Shown here piece after piece: positions 29,606 to 41,955 of a DNA stretch of 64,000 nt (the first letter of the stretch is position 1; every line of letters begins with the position of its first letter). The notes beneath the pieces are model-generated. The model saw only the letters and a list, made by a program, of their open reading frames with translations. It was not told the DNA's origin and did no database searches. This stretch comes from Spisula solida (lineage: Eukaryota; Mollusca; Bivalvia; Venerida; Mactridae), in NCBI GenBank assembly GCA_947247005.1, contig OX365949.1, positions 17,239,130 to 17,303,129 of the forward strand, written 5' to 3'. A program made the translations under genes and the position numbers.

Positions 29606-30138
29606 CCTTATATAATAGTTGAAATGCAAAAAAAAATATAATAAAATATATAAAATTATACCCCTACACAGCAGTAGGTAACTCTATCAAGCATTGACAA
29701 ACATGCAGGTACTTCTTACAAAGCTTACTACAGTTTGTGTTGCTAAATACTAGCCCTCTGTGTTGGCGGGTTGTGAACTCTTTTAAGGTATTGATTAGCT
29801 GTATACGTTGGTACAGACCCGTACGGATATAAGCAAATAAATGACAGTACTTAACGTGTCTAGGTTATTCATGTTTTTGTACCTTACACTATGGACTTAT
29901 CCGGTTTGAAATTTGAACAAAATGATGTTTGCAGTTATTATACCTACGTTAGGGCTGCGTATCAGTTAGAATGATCGATTCGATATTTGTATAGATACAA
30001 AATGGTCGATATTCGATATATCATTTTATATTTTCTTTTGACAATAACATATCTAAATACTGTAAATACATGAATAGGCACTTACAGACTTAAAAGATGT
30101 ATTTTACTCGCAAAACACAATCAGGTCAGGCCTGAGAT

Positions 30139-30402
30139 GTGATAAGCAATCTACTTACACATATGTATATCCTTTTTTGTAGTAATGTGGAAAATGAGTA
30201 CCATGTGATATTACACTGTCATGTATATAATGATTTAAGAGCATCTCTTCTTGATAAAGCCAATTACTGTGTACCCCTTTTTAACGTTATGTCTGATGCT
30301 GAGAAATTTTCATGTTTATTTTCCAATTGTGATTTAGTAAGAATTTGTGCCAAAACCTGCTTTTTAATACTGCAAAGAAGACAATTTTTAACTTGTAAAT
30401 AA
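30139..30402 (+). pseudogene. LINE ORF2 C-terminus fragment
   Basis: The open frame carries the second half of the LINE terminal knuckle (NVENEYHVILHCHVYNDLRA) and ends RICAKTCFLILQRRQF and CK, then TAA. This ending matches the minus-strand fragment at 59305-59607 (RICAKTCFMILQKRQF). 5'-truncated: the RT is absent. Confidence 0.75.
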
Positions 30403-30675
30403 CATGCAATCTTAAAGGATAATGCAATTGATTTTTATACATATTTATGTAAATTTTTATTTGTTTTTATTCTGTTTTATGGTTGTGCAGACTACGTTTT
30501 GCGCGACTATGTTCCCTTGCAAGAATATAGTTCTGTTTTTATTGATATGTATATATGAATTATCTAGTCTCTTATAGCTCCAGTGTGGAGCGGCAAAGTA
30601 CTTTTATAATTGTTCAAATATGTAATGTAAATATTGTAAGAATGTACATTGATGAGACTTTAATAAATATTATCT
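30403..30675 (+). mobile_element. LINE 3' UTR and tail
   Basis: It follows the ORF2 C-terminus and ends TGTACATTGATGAGACTTTA then ATAAATATTAT. The same tail appears at 62530-62593, which marks it as the LINE 3' end. Confidence 0.65.
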
Positions 30676-31635
30676 CTATGTTATCAATTGCATTGGTCAT
30701 GATGCATGGTTTGCTTAGCAGATTAGATTCACTCGGACATAAACTGCGTCTGCAACCTGAGCATGTTTAGACGAAACAAATAGACTACGAAAAAACTTTG
30801 ACTGAAAATGGGGATTTTGTTGATTTACATGTGTATTTTTATTTTTATTTTTTGACCGATACGGACACAGTCATTCAATATGATGTACATATTGATCGAA
30901 CGCAAAATACCGGTATTCGATTTATATCGGAAACCGGTACGCAACTCTAACATACGTAACATGAAATCGTGATCGGACAGAATTTCAAACGAAAAATAGT
31001 CTGCGACACAGCATCATTTCAATACCTACTTGATTGCCTTTTACACCTAAGTCGGCCTAGGTGCTGTTAAAACGTTAACGATTTTTTTTGTTTTTCATAA
31101 AATTTATTTTGTACATTTACAGTTAAAATACAACAGGCCGCACAGCGGTCTGCAACTTGCTTCTTTTAAATGGGATTTGGCATAAATTGTAAAATTGGAG
31201 CAAGTTGATGGAAATGAATTTTGAAAAATATTACTTATCTTATTGTTTTATAACTTAAAAAACCTTACAATACTTGAAATCCTATCAACTTGCTTTAATT
31301 ACAAAACATGAATGAACTAAGCAAATATATTTTACTTTTTCTACTATAACATCAAAGAGGGAAAGAAAGAAGTTACACTAATAATTGCCACAAATGTCTT
31401 ACTGTTCGAAAAATTCACTTACAAAGTCACATGGAGGAGGTAAATGTCACACTAGTTTAATCGTCCACACGCGATGAGAAAGTATATTTACGAATTTTTA
31501 CTAACAAAGTCTTGGAGGAGGTAAATGTCACACTTTCTTCATACGCGAAGAGGGGCACAAGAGAAAGAGAGAAGGAAGCGTAAGATCTTAACATAAAACA
31601 ATTGAAATCATGGTATATATAATTATGTTTAACAA
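30676..31635. other. Non-coding, nothing recognised
   Basis: Contains a possible fragment of the 29.3-kb repeat start near 31048 and otherwise AT-rich sequence. Confidence 0.45.
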
Positions 31636-32041
31636 GGTACCCTCTCGGTGCAAATTGATATATCCGGGTACCCTCTCGGTGCTGGCACGGGTCTCTCTCG
31701 GTGCATAACAATGAAATGGAAGGCAGTAGAGGTAAGAAAATCATGTTTTTGCCCAAACTACCGGTTTATGCATAAAAATCGATAGCCCACGGAACGCCCC
31801 GATAATAATCCATTGTATTTCTATTTTTCAATTTGTTCTATCAGTTGTCACATGTTCAGACGTGGCTGGAATGTTGACTGGGGTACTTGTTCAAAAGAAT
31901 ATCGAGCTATGTTTATGACGCTTAAATGCGACTTTTATTCAGTATAGCAAATATTTAGTACCTCAGGCATAAAGCCGTTGATCATATCCGGTGCCAGCAC
32001 CGAGAGGGTACCGATATATCATTTTGCACCGAGAGGGTACC
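31636..32041. mobile_element. TIR element with GGTACCCTCTCGGTGC ends, copy 1
   Basis: The ~52-bp inverted ends (31636-31688, 31990-32041) each hold two GGTACCCTCTCGGTGC units, with a third degenerate unit at the left. The 300-bp middle has no protein frame. An inverted copy is at 50686-51107, sharing the middle as well (GCATAAA..., CATTCCAGCCACGTCTGAAC, AGTACCTCA-type blocks). Confidence 0.8.
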
Positions 32042-33088
32042 AATATGGTTATACACAGTGTTTCTGTGCGGTCTGTTTCAAATTGAAAATCGCCAATTTT
32101 TGCGCTACTTTTGGATGATTAACTCCTAAAAGTATTGTATTTAGATGAATATTGAATAAGTACGATTTTGAGCCACAACAGTATTTTTTTGAAATTCTGT
32201 ATTTTTATTGCCTCATTTTCGCGCATTCAATTTGCTTCGTTATTTATAAAGCCCTTGTTACTCAAAATGAAAGTGTGCATTTATATGTGCGATCAAAACT
32301 GTTGAATCAGTTTTTCTGAGTTTCCTATTTTTAAAATTAACCCGTCTGATAGGGTTGGGGCAAGTTGTTACACTAGCCACGAGACAAGTTGTTACATTTG
32401 TGAAATATGTTTTTCGTCAACCTTACCTGTTTCACATGTATTATGTGTTAACTTTGGTTGCTGGTGATCTTTAGTGAACATATTTAATGTTTCACAGGCG
32501 CGTATGATTGACATAATTTTTAAAAGTTAAGATATACTCATCCACCAGGAACTCAATATACTATACATACATACATATTTCTGACATTGTTTCGACTCTG
32601 TTACTACGGTAATGTGATAAAAATAGCCACCATTCGTTGTCTTTAGGATTAGAGAGTAGAGTACAAAATATTAAGATTTTCGAACTACTTACTTAGAATA
32701 GGGTTAACAACGAAGTTGGCCACATCGAACGGCAACACACTATGCAAATCGGCAGAAATTGGAAATAATAAAAACAGGTCGTCAGGGGTGCAGTAACAAA
32801 AATGGCACTGCAAACGAGTGTTTTCCTTAACCATAGGTATTTGGAGGGAAAATAGGCTTGGGTCTATGCAGGTAGCGACAGGGCCGGGTACGGTGGGCAG
32901 CTTGATTTTGAAATCAAGATTTACTTACCGAAGCGACGAAATTTACCGTCGAAAACAGTCAGGGGTAACACTTCCGTTCTATACATTATCACCATCGCGT
33001 TGATATCGTGATCTATTTTATTTCTTACGTTTGAGCAGAGACGTAGGTATATACGATCTACTGTGTCTGGTTTGAGATGCTTATTCGT
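32042..33088. other. Non-coding, nothing recognised
   Basis: No gene, RNA or repeat boundary seen. Confidence 0.5.
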
Positions 33089-33440
33089 TTATTTACACCT
33101 AAGTAGGTGTTGTAAAATATTGTCGATCGGCTGCGAGATTAACATCCGATGACGTAAAAAACTTTACATGACTCTCACAGCAAAATTTACAATACGTATA
33201 GTGAGTTTTATTTGATGAATAAATAGTAATTAAAGTTTTAAACACTATAAAGTAAAAACAATGTATGTATCATTCCTGGATTTGGTTACATTTTGAATGA
33301 TGTTTTAACTATAAATCTATCGCACCCGTCTGTGAATTTGGATCATTTGTTGAGTTTTTACTAAAGGGAGATAATAAAACAAGTATATTTACTATACATG
33401 CTAGACTACATGAGTTGTCTCCGTTTTCCGCTCACCGACT
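33089..33440. repeat. Dispersed repeat family, copy 2
   Basis: Direct-orientation relative of 29265-29605, starting TTTACACCTAAGTAGGTGTT and ending ACATGAGTTGTCTCCGTTTT. The two copies have diverged considerably. Confidence 0.6.
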
Positions 33441-33778
33441 AAAGCTCTAGACTTTAGACATTTTCAAAGAGAGTTGCATTTAATTTACAATTATTCTAAC
33501 TACTGATGTTTTAGCCACTATTGGCATAGCCTATGTGAAGACGAATGTCAGAGTTGTTTGTGTGCATATTTAAGCGCACGTTCTAAATACATTGTTGTCT
33601 GTTTTATTTACGATATATTGATGAAAATAACTTGTGTAGGCTACAAGTATTATACATTAGGCCTTTTCAACTTGGCTTCTCCGTGAAGCAAGTTATAGCT
33701 AGCCTGGTTCCCGTCCACACAATTACAGCACTACTACAGTAGTACAACAGTAATTTACTGTACTTAACTATGCCTAGT

Positions 33779-34283
33779 ACAGCCGTCCCAGACCAGCTTA
33801 TGTACTCACCTCCACAAGTGCAACCATCTCAGGCTCGATTGGGTACCCACCTATACAGAGAACAGCCATCACAGGTCCTATTGACTACCCTTTACCACTG
33901 AGAACAACCAGCTCAGGCCCCATTTGATACCAACCACCCTGAGTACAGTAATCCCAGGCCCTGTTGGGTACCCACCACCTCTGAGTACAGACATGCTGGG
34001 CTGTATTGGATGCCCATTACCACAGAGAACAGCCATCCCAGGTTCCATTTGGTACCCACAATTTCAGAGTACAGTCTTATCAGGCCCTATTGGGTACCCA
34101 CCAAATCTGAGTACAGTCACCAAAGCCATTTTGGGTACTCAACATCACAGATTAAGCCATCCCATGCCTCATTGGGAACCCACCAACACAGATTTCAGCC
34201 CTCCTAGGCCATATTGGGAACCCACCAACACAGATTATAGCCCTCCTAGGCCATATTGGGAACCCACCAACACAGATTTCAGC
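33779..34283. repeat. 42-bp minisatellite, ~12 copies
   Basis: Units carry CAGCCATCCCAGGCCCTATT and GGGTACCCACC. The last three are nearly identical (AACACAGATTTCAGCCCTCC); the early ones are diverged. The unit is a multiple of three, so a Pro-rich 14-residue repeat can be read in 33924-34343, but I see no splice or domain support for a gene. Confidence 0.9.
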
Positions 34284-37200
34284 AGAAGTTCAAATGCAAA
34301 CTGTGATAAAAGATATTTTTATTTGAAAATCAATTATATTTAAGTGGTAAAGTTGATCTAAAGTAACAGAATACAAGGCTAGTAAATTGAAATTTTGTTT
34401 TATATTTAAATACATACATGTACATTATAGTTTACATGTTTTATAGTTAAATATACAGTTTTAACTGAAAACCTATAATCATTTTTGCGTAGGATTAAAC
34501 TGTTATTTTTTTATTTTTAATTGTTTTAACTACGTTTTTTGGACACTGACGACATGAACTTTAATTTGTGTGTTTGGTAACGTAAAGTGCAGTGTAGTAT
34601 TGCCTTAACATATCTTACAAGTAAGAGACTTGTTAATATATATAATATAAACAATTATAAATATATAAAGTGGTATTATATGTAACTGAAAAGTGTATGA
34701 TACAATTTGAATACTTAAAATTATTGAAGGAATGAAAAACGCACATTTTTTGGAGAATGGGTGACATTTTAAGAATCGCTACCAAACATCTATCTCTTAA
34801 CGTATACTGGCAATCTATACATCATTTTTTAGGTTTAATGTTGAACTTCGTAATGGTAACTTCATCATTTGATTGCCTGGTCATCTAAATTTGCAATAAA
34901 AACTTTATGCCAAAAACATTTTGTTTTTTAGGGTAACATATGTTTTCCCATATTTATCTTCTTTAACATTGTATTTTGGCATTAAAATTCTATCAGTTTG
35001 CAGCTACTAGTTTACACTCTTGAATAACATATGCAAACTTGGAATTATTAAATAGCAAAATGGTACAATTCATCTTTAAAAATTACAATTTTATTTTTAA
35101 ATTTTTGGGGTAACGTATTTTAAAGCGTGGTAACGGAGAAAAGCCCCACCCGCCAGTTGCAAACTTTATGCCAAACTTTATGTTCGCCACACCTTGAGGT
35201 TTCAAAAAAATATGGTCCACAAAATTCCCCCTGGGGGGAGCAAAACCCCCTCTGGCTCACGGTCTACAATATCTTAATGAAATAAATTAATAGCATTACT
35301 TTATAAAGGGTGCGTATAATTATTATGTCGAAAACGAAAAATGGCATATTTCCAATAATTGGAGGTAGGCCTAATATATTTTAGACTGTAACTTAGTTTA
35401 AACAATATTTATTTCTTTATAAACATATAATAACATTCATTTACACATATTAAGGATTGAGTAGAAAGCTAAGCTTATTTATAAACTCGTTCCTTAACGA
35501 CTGTAACTTATAAAGTAACCTGTGGAGGCATACTTTACTTTTCATTTTAGGTAGATATGAACAAACACTAGCTGTGTACATAAAACTCTCTACCTTTTCA
35601 TTCTCGTTCACCAAAGCATCCTTCACCTGCGTTATCACAGTCTGGGAACTTGACTAACCACTGATGTAAGAGGATGGAGTTTTTTTATTCGAAAAAAAAC
35701 AACTTAAACGCTTACCTTCTTCTGCGTAGATTTGTGACTGTTTCTCATGAACGTATGCACGCTTTGACTTGGTTATAGCTTGATACCAATGGATTTAATT
35801 TTTAGTGTTTTAAAAAATAAATTTAAATCAGAAAAAAAGCACAATAGTTGTTATAAATTTTGTTTTTCTGATTACTTTTTATGAGCTGATTTTTGTATTT
35901 TTGGAACAGAGTCGTCTTCCTTGGTTACCAATATCTCATTTAGCATGGGAACTATTTTTTCGCAACAATCCGTCTTCACCAAGAAGAAGGATTGTAGCCA
36001 TTGCGCATGTGCAAATTGACCATGCCTTTACGTGAAGACTGTACAAGCGGGAGTGAATGGGTCAGTTATATACGGCAAATAATTGGCACCTGTAAGTTAC
36101 AGATGCAATAAAAAACTAATCCTTGTACCTAGCAGCTACAAAGTTTCTGTAGCTGGGGCTAGACGTTAAGAAACTTCACGATGACAATTTGTCTGTTAGA
36201 TTATATATAGTCGTTTTATATGCAACTGAATTGGTGATTTTATGTTTGTGGTAGTCGTAAATAAATGCAAACCATTGATTTAATGTACATTGCATACAGT
36301 TGAATTGGTATTATAACTAAATATCCTTGCCGACTTGTGTAACGTTTGGTTATTTCAACATTTTTATATAAAGAGAAGTAATAATACAACTACAATTTCA
36401 CGAATTAACACGATTGTTCCCCTTGGTGACCTAACGTTCAAAGTTATTTGTAAATTTTATAAAGCCCTTCGCCCAATTCTGTGACTCGGCTAGTCTGTAT
36501 ATATGAGTTATTAGCTAAATATAGCTTGTTTTAAGGCAGGCCTAATTAAATAATATGGTAACCGCGGGTTGTCATTCTAAAATGTGCTTCGTGGTATTTA
36601 CTTTCCTTTTTAATTGTTTTGCATACAGTATACCTATAGATGTCTCTTATTTTCGTGTTTTCTCCTGAAATTCGTGCTTGGTTTGAATGAGCTACATTGT
36701 TATTATGGTAAAATTACCCAAAATAATAATCACACAAATAATAGGTAAACATCAATTGAGGCAATCATTTTGGACGACTCATCATAGTTGTCACCTTGAA
36801 GACAAGGTAAATACGTGTAGTAATTAATAATAACTAATTATTCCAAATGGTATTCTTCAACTCGTGTTAATTATGTGTGCATGACATTTTCATTACGCAT
36901 TAAAAGCTATAATTTTACGTATTTGCATAAACACATTTTGTCATAGTATTTTGCTTTTATTAGTTAAGTTAACAATTTTTCTTTCAAAATTTGTGTAGAC
37001 ATTTTTTTGAACATGTTTAAGCGAATGGGCATGCGCCGATGAAACTGTTAAGAAGCACGGATATACGAGTCAACAGGCTACATAAACAAATGGTTTCACA
37101 TGTTTTACATTTTATAGACTAAACTGCTCCTCTGGACATAATGAAACAAACAATCTAACAGACGGTTGTACATATGGAACGCCATATCTGTCTTTTGTTG

Positions 37201-37555
37201 ACGCTTGTCATGTTGACTTGTCGGTAGGACATGTGAACTTCTTAGTACAATGTGTTAATATGTCTATAAGCCATGTTAAATTGTCAAAATAGCTTCTTAT
37301 CATGTCCAATAACCATGTGAACTTCTCAACAGAACGTGTTATATTGTTCGTCAATCATTCTTATCAAAGAAACCAACTAATTTATCACGACAGGTGACAC
37401 GTTATTAAATTACCGCATCAAAGGGGCTACCTGGGCGCGACCATCCCATTGATCAGGTGACACGTCTCACTAGGGCGTTACGACCACGAGAGTACAAGTA
37501 CCTCTGTAAAGGACGACTATATACAGCAACACACGTGAAAGGAAACAAAACATTA
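34284..37555. other. Long non-coding stretch
   Basis: AT-rich with no recognisable gene. 36100-36430 may be a diverged third copy of the repeat at 29265-29605 (AGAAGTAATAATACAACTAC). Nothing else was seen. Confidence 0.45.
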
Positions 37556-37556
37556 C

Positions 37557-37740
37557 CCTCTTGAGTCCATTGAATCGGTCTGAGACTGTTTCCGTCGGTA
37601 CTCGCAGACTGTCAGGAATCTTAGTGCCATCCGAGTTAAGTCTATTTTTGGCATTTATGGACCCTTTTGAGTCGTTTGGATCGGTCTGCGACTGTTTCTG
37701 TGGCACTAAAACACTTCCAGGAATCTTGGTACCAATCAAG
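37557..37740. repeat. ~120-bp imperfect tandem duplication
   Basis: GAGTCCATTGAATCGGTCTG / GAGTCGTTTGGATCGGTCTG, GACTGTTTCCGT / GACTGTTTCTGT and CAGGAATCTTAGTGCCA / CAGGAATCTTGGTACCA recur in the same order. Confidence 0.7.
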
Positions 37741-38279
37741 TTTAGACAAGTTTCGGCAAAATTTTATACTAGACCCGTTAAGCCTTGTAGGTTATTCAAC
37801 ATATTAAAGTACACGTATATGTGTGTATATAGTTAAAATGGTACGTTAACGATTCATTCTATATTGTCTTGATGGAAATAAATTATTCTTAGTTTAAAAT
37901 ATATTTCTCAGCGCGATTGATACCACTGTCTAAAAGTATTATATTCGCATTAATTTAGATCCGTATCTTATTTTATAATTCTACGCTTACTTGAACCTCA
38001 ATCAGATTTGTTAAAAGTCGGGAGAAGATTATTGGTATCAGGCAAAAGTAAATGGTTACTTACGGAACAAAATGATCATATTGCTTTGGACAGGTTGATG
38101 CTCTATGGAGGGCCACTCTGGACAGGTTGCTCTGTATTTTAAACCACTCGAACACATTTTGATGTATATAATCAAGGAAAGAATGTATGCTCGCTAAGCG
38201 TGTTAAACTTAAACCCTATTGTTAAGATCAACTTCCATATCAGGTCATGTTACTTTGGTATTGTGAAAGTTTTAATTCC

Positions 38280-38460
38280 TGGGAGCCATAGATCGATGTT
38301 GGCTGCACACCCACTAGGAGCGAAATAGTCTCCAAAGGGAGACTCGAACGCAGATTTCCTAAGGTATCCCAATGACCAGGGGACGTTAAAATATCAAAGG
38401 GTGGTTGACCGGTGAACTGCTGAAAACAGCCCTCGAAAATTGGTAACTTAACTTATCCAT
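38280..38460 (-). repeat. tRNA-derived SINE, copy 2
   Basis: Reverse-complement relative of 18480-18650. GACTCGAACGCAGAT is the B box read on the other strand, and AGTTCACCGGTCAACC on the minus strand is A-box-like. Confidence 0.7.
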
Positions 38461-38584
38461 TGAAGTGTTCACTGACACGTAAAATGATACATTGTGATCT
38501 AATACCTGTAGTATAAGGTTAATTTTTTTTAAAATTAAAGCTATGCGTCAACGAATTTAAAGGGACAGCGTTTGAAGTTGATAA

Positions 38585-38586
<2 letters not shown>

Positions 38587-38656
<70 letters not shown>
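38587..38656. repeat. (TA)n microsatellite
   Basis: About 35 uninterrupted dinucleotides, followed at 38675-38689 by a short (GT)n tract. Confidence 0.95.
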
Positions 38657-38658
<2 letters not shown>

Positions 38659-38920
38659 AAATGTGTTGACTGGTTTGTGTGTGTGTGTGCATACTCGACC
38701 TGTTTTCGAGAATGGGTTCAAATGTGTTAACGAAGTTATTGTTTTATTGTTGTAGCTCAATCGAGAAATAGTATTTATTTAGGATTTCCTGCTGTACCTT
38801 TTGTTTTATGTCACTCTTGTTATATCGATACCTTTTACGTAATATAAACGATTATACATGATTATTACCATGGTCAAATAGTAGACTAGTTTTAACATCT
38901 AATATTGTAGTTCTTCACCC

Positions 38921-38990
38921 CGTGCTCAATGTTATCACGTGCTCAAGTTCATCACCTGCTCAAAGGTCATCACGTGCTCAAAGGGCATTA
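38921..38990. repeat. 17-18-bp tandem repeat with CACGTG
   Basis: Four copies of CGTGCTCAAAGGTCATCA and variants. The copy junctions create CACGTG E-box palindromes twice. Confidence 0.7.
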
Positions 38991-39945
38991 TGTGGTCGCG
39001 TGGAATGGGATGTTCTGGGGGCTTTTCTGAGTTTGGCTTTTTTCCTAAATCAGCAGCCTATAAATGTCGTAGAGGCCGTACCGATTGTCTTCCCGGCAAT
39101 CGTAACTACTCGGGTCTTTCCGTCATCGGCCGAAGTTTCGCCCCACTACTAGCTTAAAAGGTATGGATTTCCGGTTTTTTGGTTGGTTCCCATACGCTTC
39201 TATAGAACGCTATAGTACGACGGGACTTAAGACAGTCTTCCGGTCTCATCGAAGAGCCGCAGTGACGTACGAGAGTAGTTATGATTGGTACGAGGATTCA
39301 ACCATTATTGTAATCTCAAATTAGTTGAAAACTGACAATTCGTAGCTGTACTTCTATATTTTTTAGGTTTTCTGAACATATGCAGATTTCAAATTACGCT
39401 ATACAAAATAAATAAATAATCCCGGGTCCGGAGCGATAGCCAGGTAACAGGGGAAGTAACTCAACATTCTACGTGATTGCATTCGTCTGAGAAGCCGACC
39501 ATCGATTACACGATGTATAAGTACTTGTTAAGCAAGGAAAATCGTCTTTAATACTCGCAATAAGCATACTTATACAATAAAATCAACATCCGATGACGTA
39601 TGTTGTTATTAAAGATTAGGTAAGTACAACTTTCTACAAATTCCTGTCGTACCCGTTCCTATTCGTACCTAGGACCGAAATTATTCGTCAAAGTTTCATT
39701 AGTTTGTACCAAAACAAAATGTAAAATGACTCTTTGACAATGTTCCGTCTGTATCATGTGTATTGTGCTTTGGATAGCAATGTTTATGAGATAATTGTAG
39801 TATTGTGTACAGGATTAAATTACTGATGGGGGAGAAATGTATTTGGCCAGCTTCATCATCTCATCATCATCATCAGCTTGACCAGTTTTTAATTTTTCAA
39901 CTGAGCCGCTACAGTGTATACTGTACGCGTCCAATACGTTTGACT
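38991..39945. other. Non-coding, nothing recognised
   Basis: Overlapping short open frames near 38922-39157 have no recognisable domain. No other feature seen. Confidence 0.45.
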
Positions 39946-39948
39946 AAT

Positions 39949-40030
39949 GCCTGGATAGCTCAGTTGGTAAAGTGTTCGCTCTGTTAGCATCTTGCTACGC
40001 TCCCTACAGCGCTTTGATTTCCACTTAACC
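39949..40030 (+). repeat. tRNA-like SINE head fragment
   Basis: GCCTGGATAGCTCAGTTGGT is a good tRNA A-box and D-arm, followed by GAGC-like AAGTGTTCGC. The T arm is eroded (TTTGATTTCC), so it is not a working tRNA. Confidence 0.55.
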
Positions 40031-40654
40031 GTTACAATTCACACGCTGCTTAAACTACTAGAATATTTTGATATTTGACCTTTACAAAACTGCTGTGAAC
40101 CCTGATACACATTTTCATTGGCTGATGAAAGTTTACTTGTTTGTATAGACAGTAGAGAGTTATAGCAGAGTTTATAGTGAATATGAAGGCTACGTGTTGA
40201 AAGGTTTAAACGAGTACACACTGTATGAGGTTTAAATAGTTCATGGTTCTATTGACTGGTCATTATTTATTTGTTTCAATCAATATGATAAATTGATAGT
40301 GCGAGAGTTTTAATTTATAATACAAGTCATTCTTTTAACACACGAGCGTTTTACATACAATGCATTTAAAAACCCGTTTACATTATCACATTTGCCTCGC
40401 TGTACGCTGGTTTTGGATTCTCCTGTCTAAAAATAGCAATAGCGCTAATACACTAGCAATAATGCAGAGCCTAGAAACGATGTAGTTTCGGGCGAGGCAA
40501 TTGGAGAGTAGCATCTTGCCTATAGTCTAACCAACATGATGTGTGTATGCCTTCACAATAACGTTAAAACCACAATTGTTTTGTGCGTGGTTTTCAGAAG
40601 TGGAGGTTGGTGAGTCGGGCTTCGTCATCAGTGCCGATTGAGGCCTCTTTAGTT

Positions 40655-40790
40655 TGGTAGGAATTTCCCACTACTTAAAGTGTTTTTGAAGTTCCCGTGT
40701 CCCGGCAGAGATTCAAACCAGGGACCTCTGGATAGGTACTAAGTTGAGAGCGCTTATCACTCGACAACTGTTCCACCAAAATGTCTGCCA
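40655..40790 (-). repeat. tRNA-derived SINE, antisense
   Basis: Minus strand: GTTGTCGAGTGATAAGCGCT (Ser-type A box), then GGTCCCTGGTTTGAATCTCT (B box) and GCCGGGACACGGGAAC. Confidence 0.6.
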
Positions 40791-41620
40791 TGAAAAGTGA
40801 AATTTGAAGACTGCATCGGCAAAGTTGTGATCTTCTTATTCCAATTCATATTCACCTTATCGACATTACCGGATAAACATGCGTAATTTCAAAATATATA
40901 GGAGCCATGACTAAAACCCCTTTCACAATTGTCGTAGGAATGTTTTTGCGCACAAGGCTTATGGGTCTAAATGGAAATGTACCAATTTGCGCCTTAAAAT
41001 GTTGCGACAGCTCAACGATGCATTTTTGGGAACTATCGTGCGTCCGCCACACGACAGACAGACGTATGATGGTCATGCGATGGTCGCAGGTCATAACAAT
41101 TGACGCGCGAAAGCCTTAAGATGAACAGTTGTAGCATGTCCGTCGTACGATAAAAGCATTGTCAAACTATTAGCTGGTTTAAAAAATAAGTTTCAGCAGC
41201 TGGGTATAATTAATCAAAACGTCCAACCAAACTCTTTATTTTCAAATAATAATAAATATTTGCAAATAGGAACTTGCTAAATGCTAGTATTAAACTGAAA
41301 TACATGTATGCATGGTCAATTTAATTATAAAAATGCATTTTGTGGTCCGATGGTGTCAAACGCGACAAAATTTCTTAAGTTTGTTGTACGACGGACACAG
41401 GATATTCCTCAAATTTACATCTAAGACTCGTCGTACGACAATTGTGAAAGGGGTTTAACTTTGATTTTAAAATGTTTGGAAAAATTTATTTGTTACAAGC
41501 TTCATTTAAATGAGAGTTAAGAATTTCCCTGAAAAATATGCTAAAAGTGTCTGTCTGTAGGATGCCTGGAGCTAGTATAGAATTTAATTAGTGATAAGGA
41601 AGAGAACTTTGTAGGAATCC
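40791..41620. other. Non-coding, nothing recognised
   Basis: CCCTTTCACAATTGTCGTA (40918-40936) recurs inverted at 41435-41455 (CGTACGACAATTGTGAAAGG), so an inverted-repeat element of ~540 bp (about 40918-41455) may lie here. Otherwise nothing was recognised. Confidence 0.45.
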
Positions 41621-41621
41621 A

Positions 41622-41715
41622 CTTAGCTCACTCAGTAGAGCATTGAACCTTCTTAATATAATTTATAGCAAATGGTTCCAGGTTTGAGCCCTGGTCCGGC
41701 TACATACTTTTTTAA
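41622..41715 (+). repeat. Degenerate tRNA-like (SINE head)
   Basis: TTAGCTCACTCAGTAGAGC forms a D arm (GCTC/GAGC), CCAGGTTTGAGCCCTGG forms a perfect T arm, and a T-run follows. The acceptor strands (ATCCACT, TCCGGCT) do not pair and the anticodon region is overlong, so it is a tRNA pseudogene or SINE. Confidence 0.6.
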
Positions 41716-41807
41716 CCTTGTTTCATTATTAACGTTCCCGTAGATGATACCATGTACTATTCTGTATAAACTGTTATATAATAGTCGGTTATGTTAGATT
41801 AATCAGT

Positions 41808-41955
41808 CAGGTGTGTAGCCAGCGATACTGATGTACGCACGTGCATAACATTAAATATAAATATAAGTCTCAAATTTTCACGAATCGTGAGGACCCCCAA
41901 CAATAACCACCGACTTCAAGGCTTATGAGTCAATTCAAGTCTGGCTACGCCCCTG
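41808..41955. mobile_element. MITE with CAGGGGCGTAGCC-type ends, copy 2
   Basis: A shorter (148 bp) relative of 12737-12920 in the same orientation: left end CAGGTGTGTAGCCAGCGATA, then GTACGCACGTGC, GAGGACCCCCAAC, CAAGGCTTAT, and right end CTGGCTACGCCCCTG. Confidence 0.75.

Noticed and set aside
38922..39157. Two overlapping 72-76-codon frames
   Set aside because: They begin in a tandem repeat, and neither has a recognisable domain, splice sites or codon bias that stands out.
41622..41715. Functional tRNA gene
   Set aside because: The T and D arms are good but the acceptor strands do not pair and the anticodon part is too long; a tRNA-derived SINE or pseudogene fits better. The same applies to 11776, 17448 and 39949.
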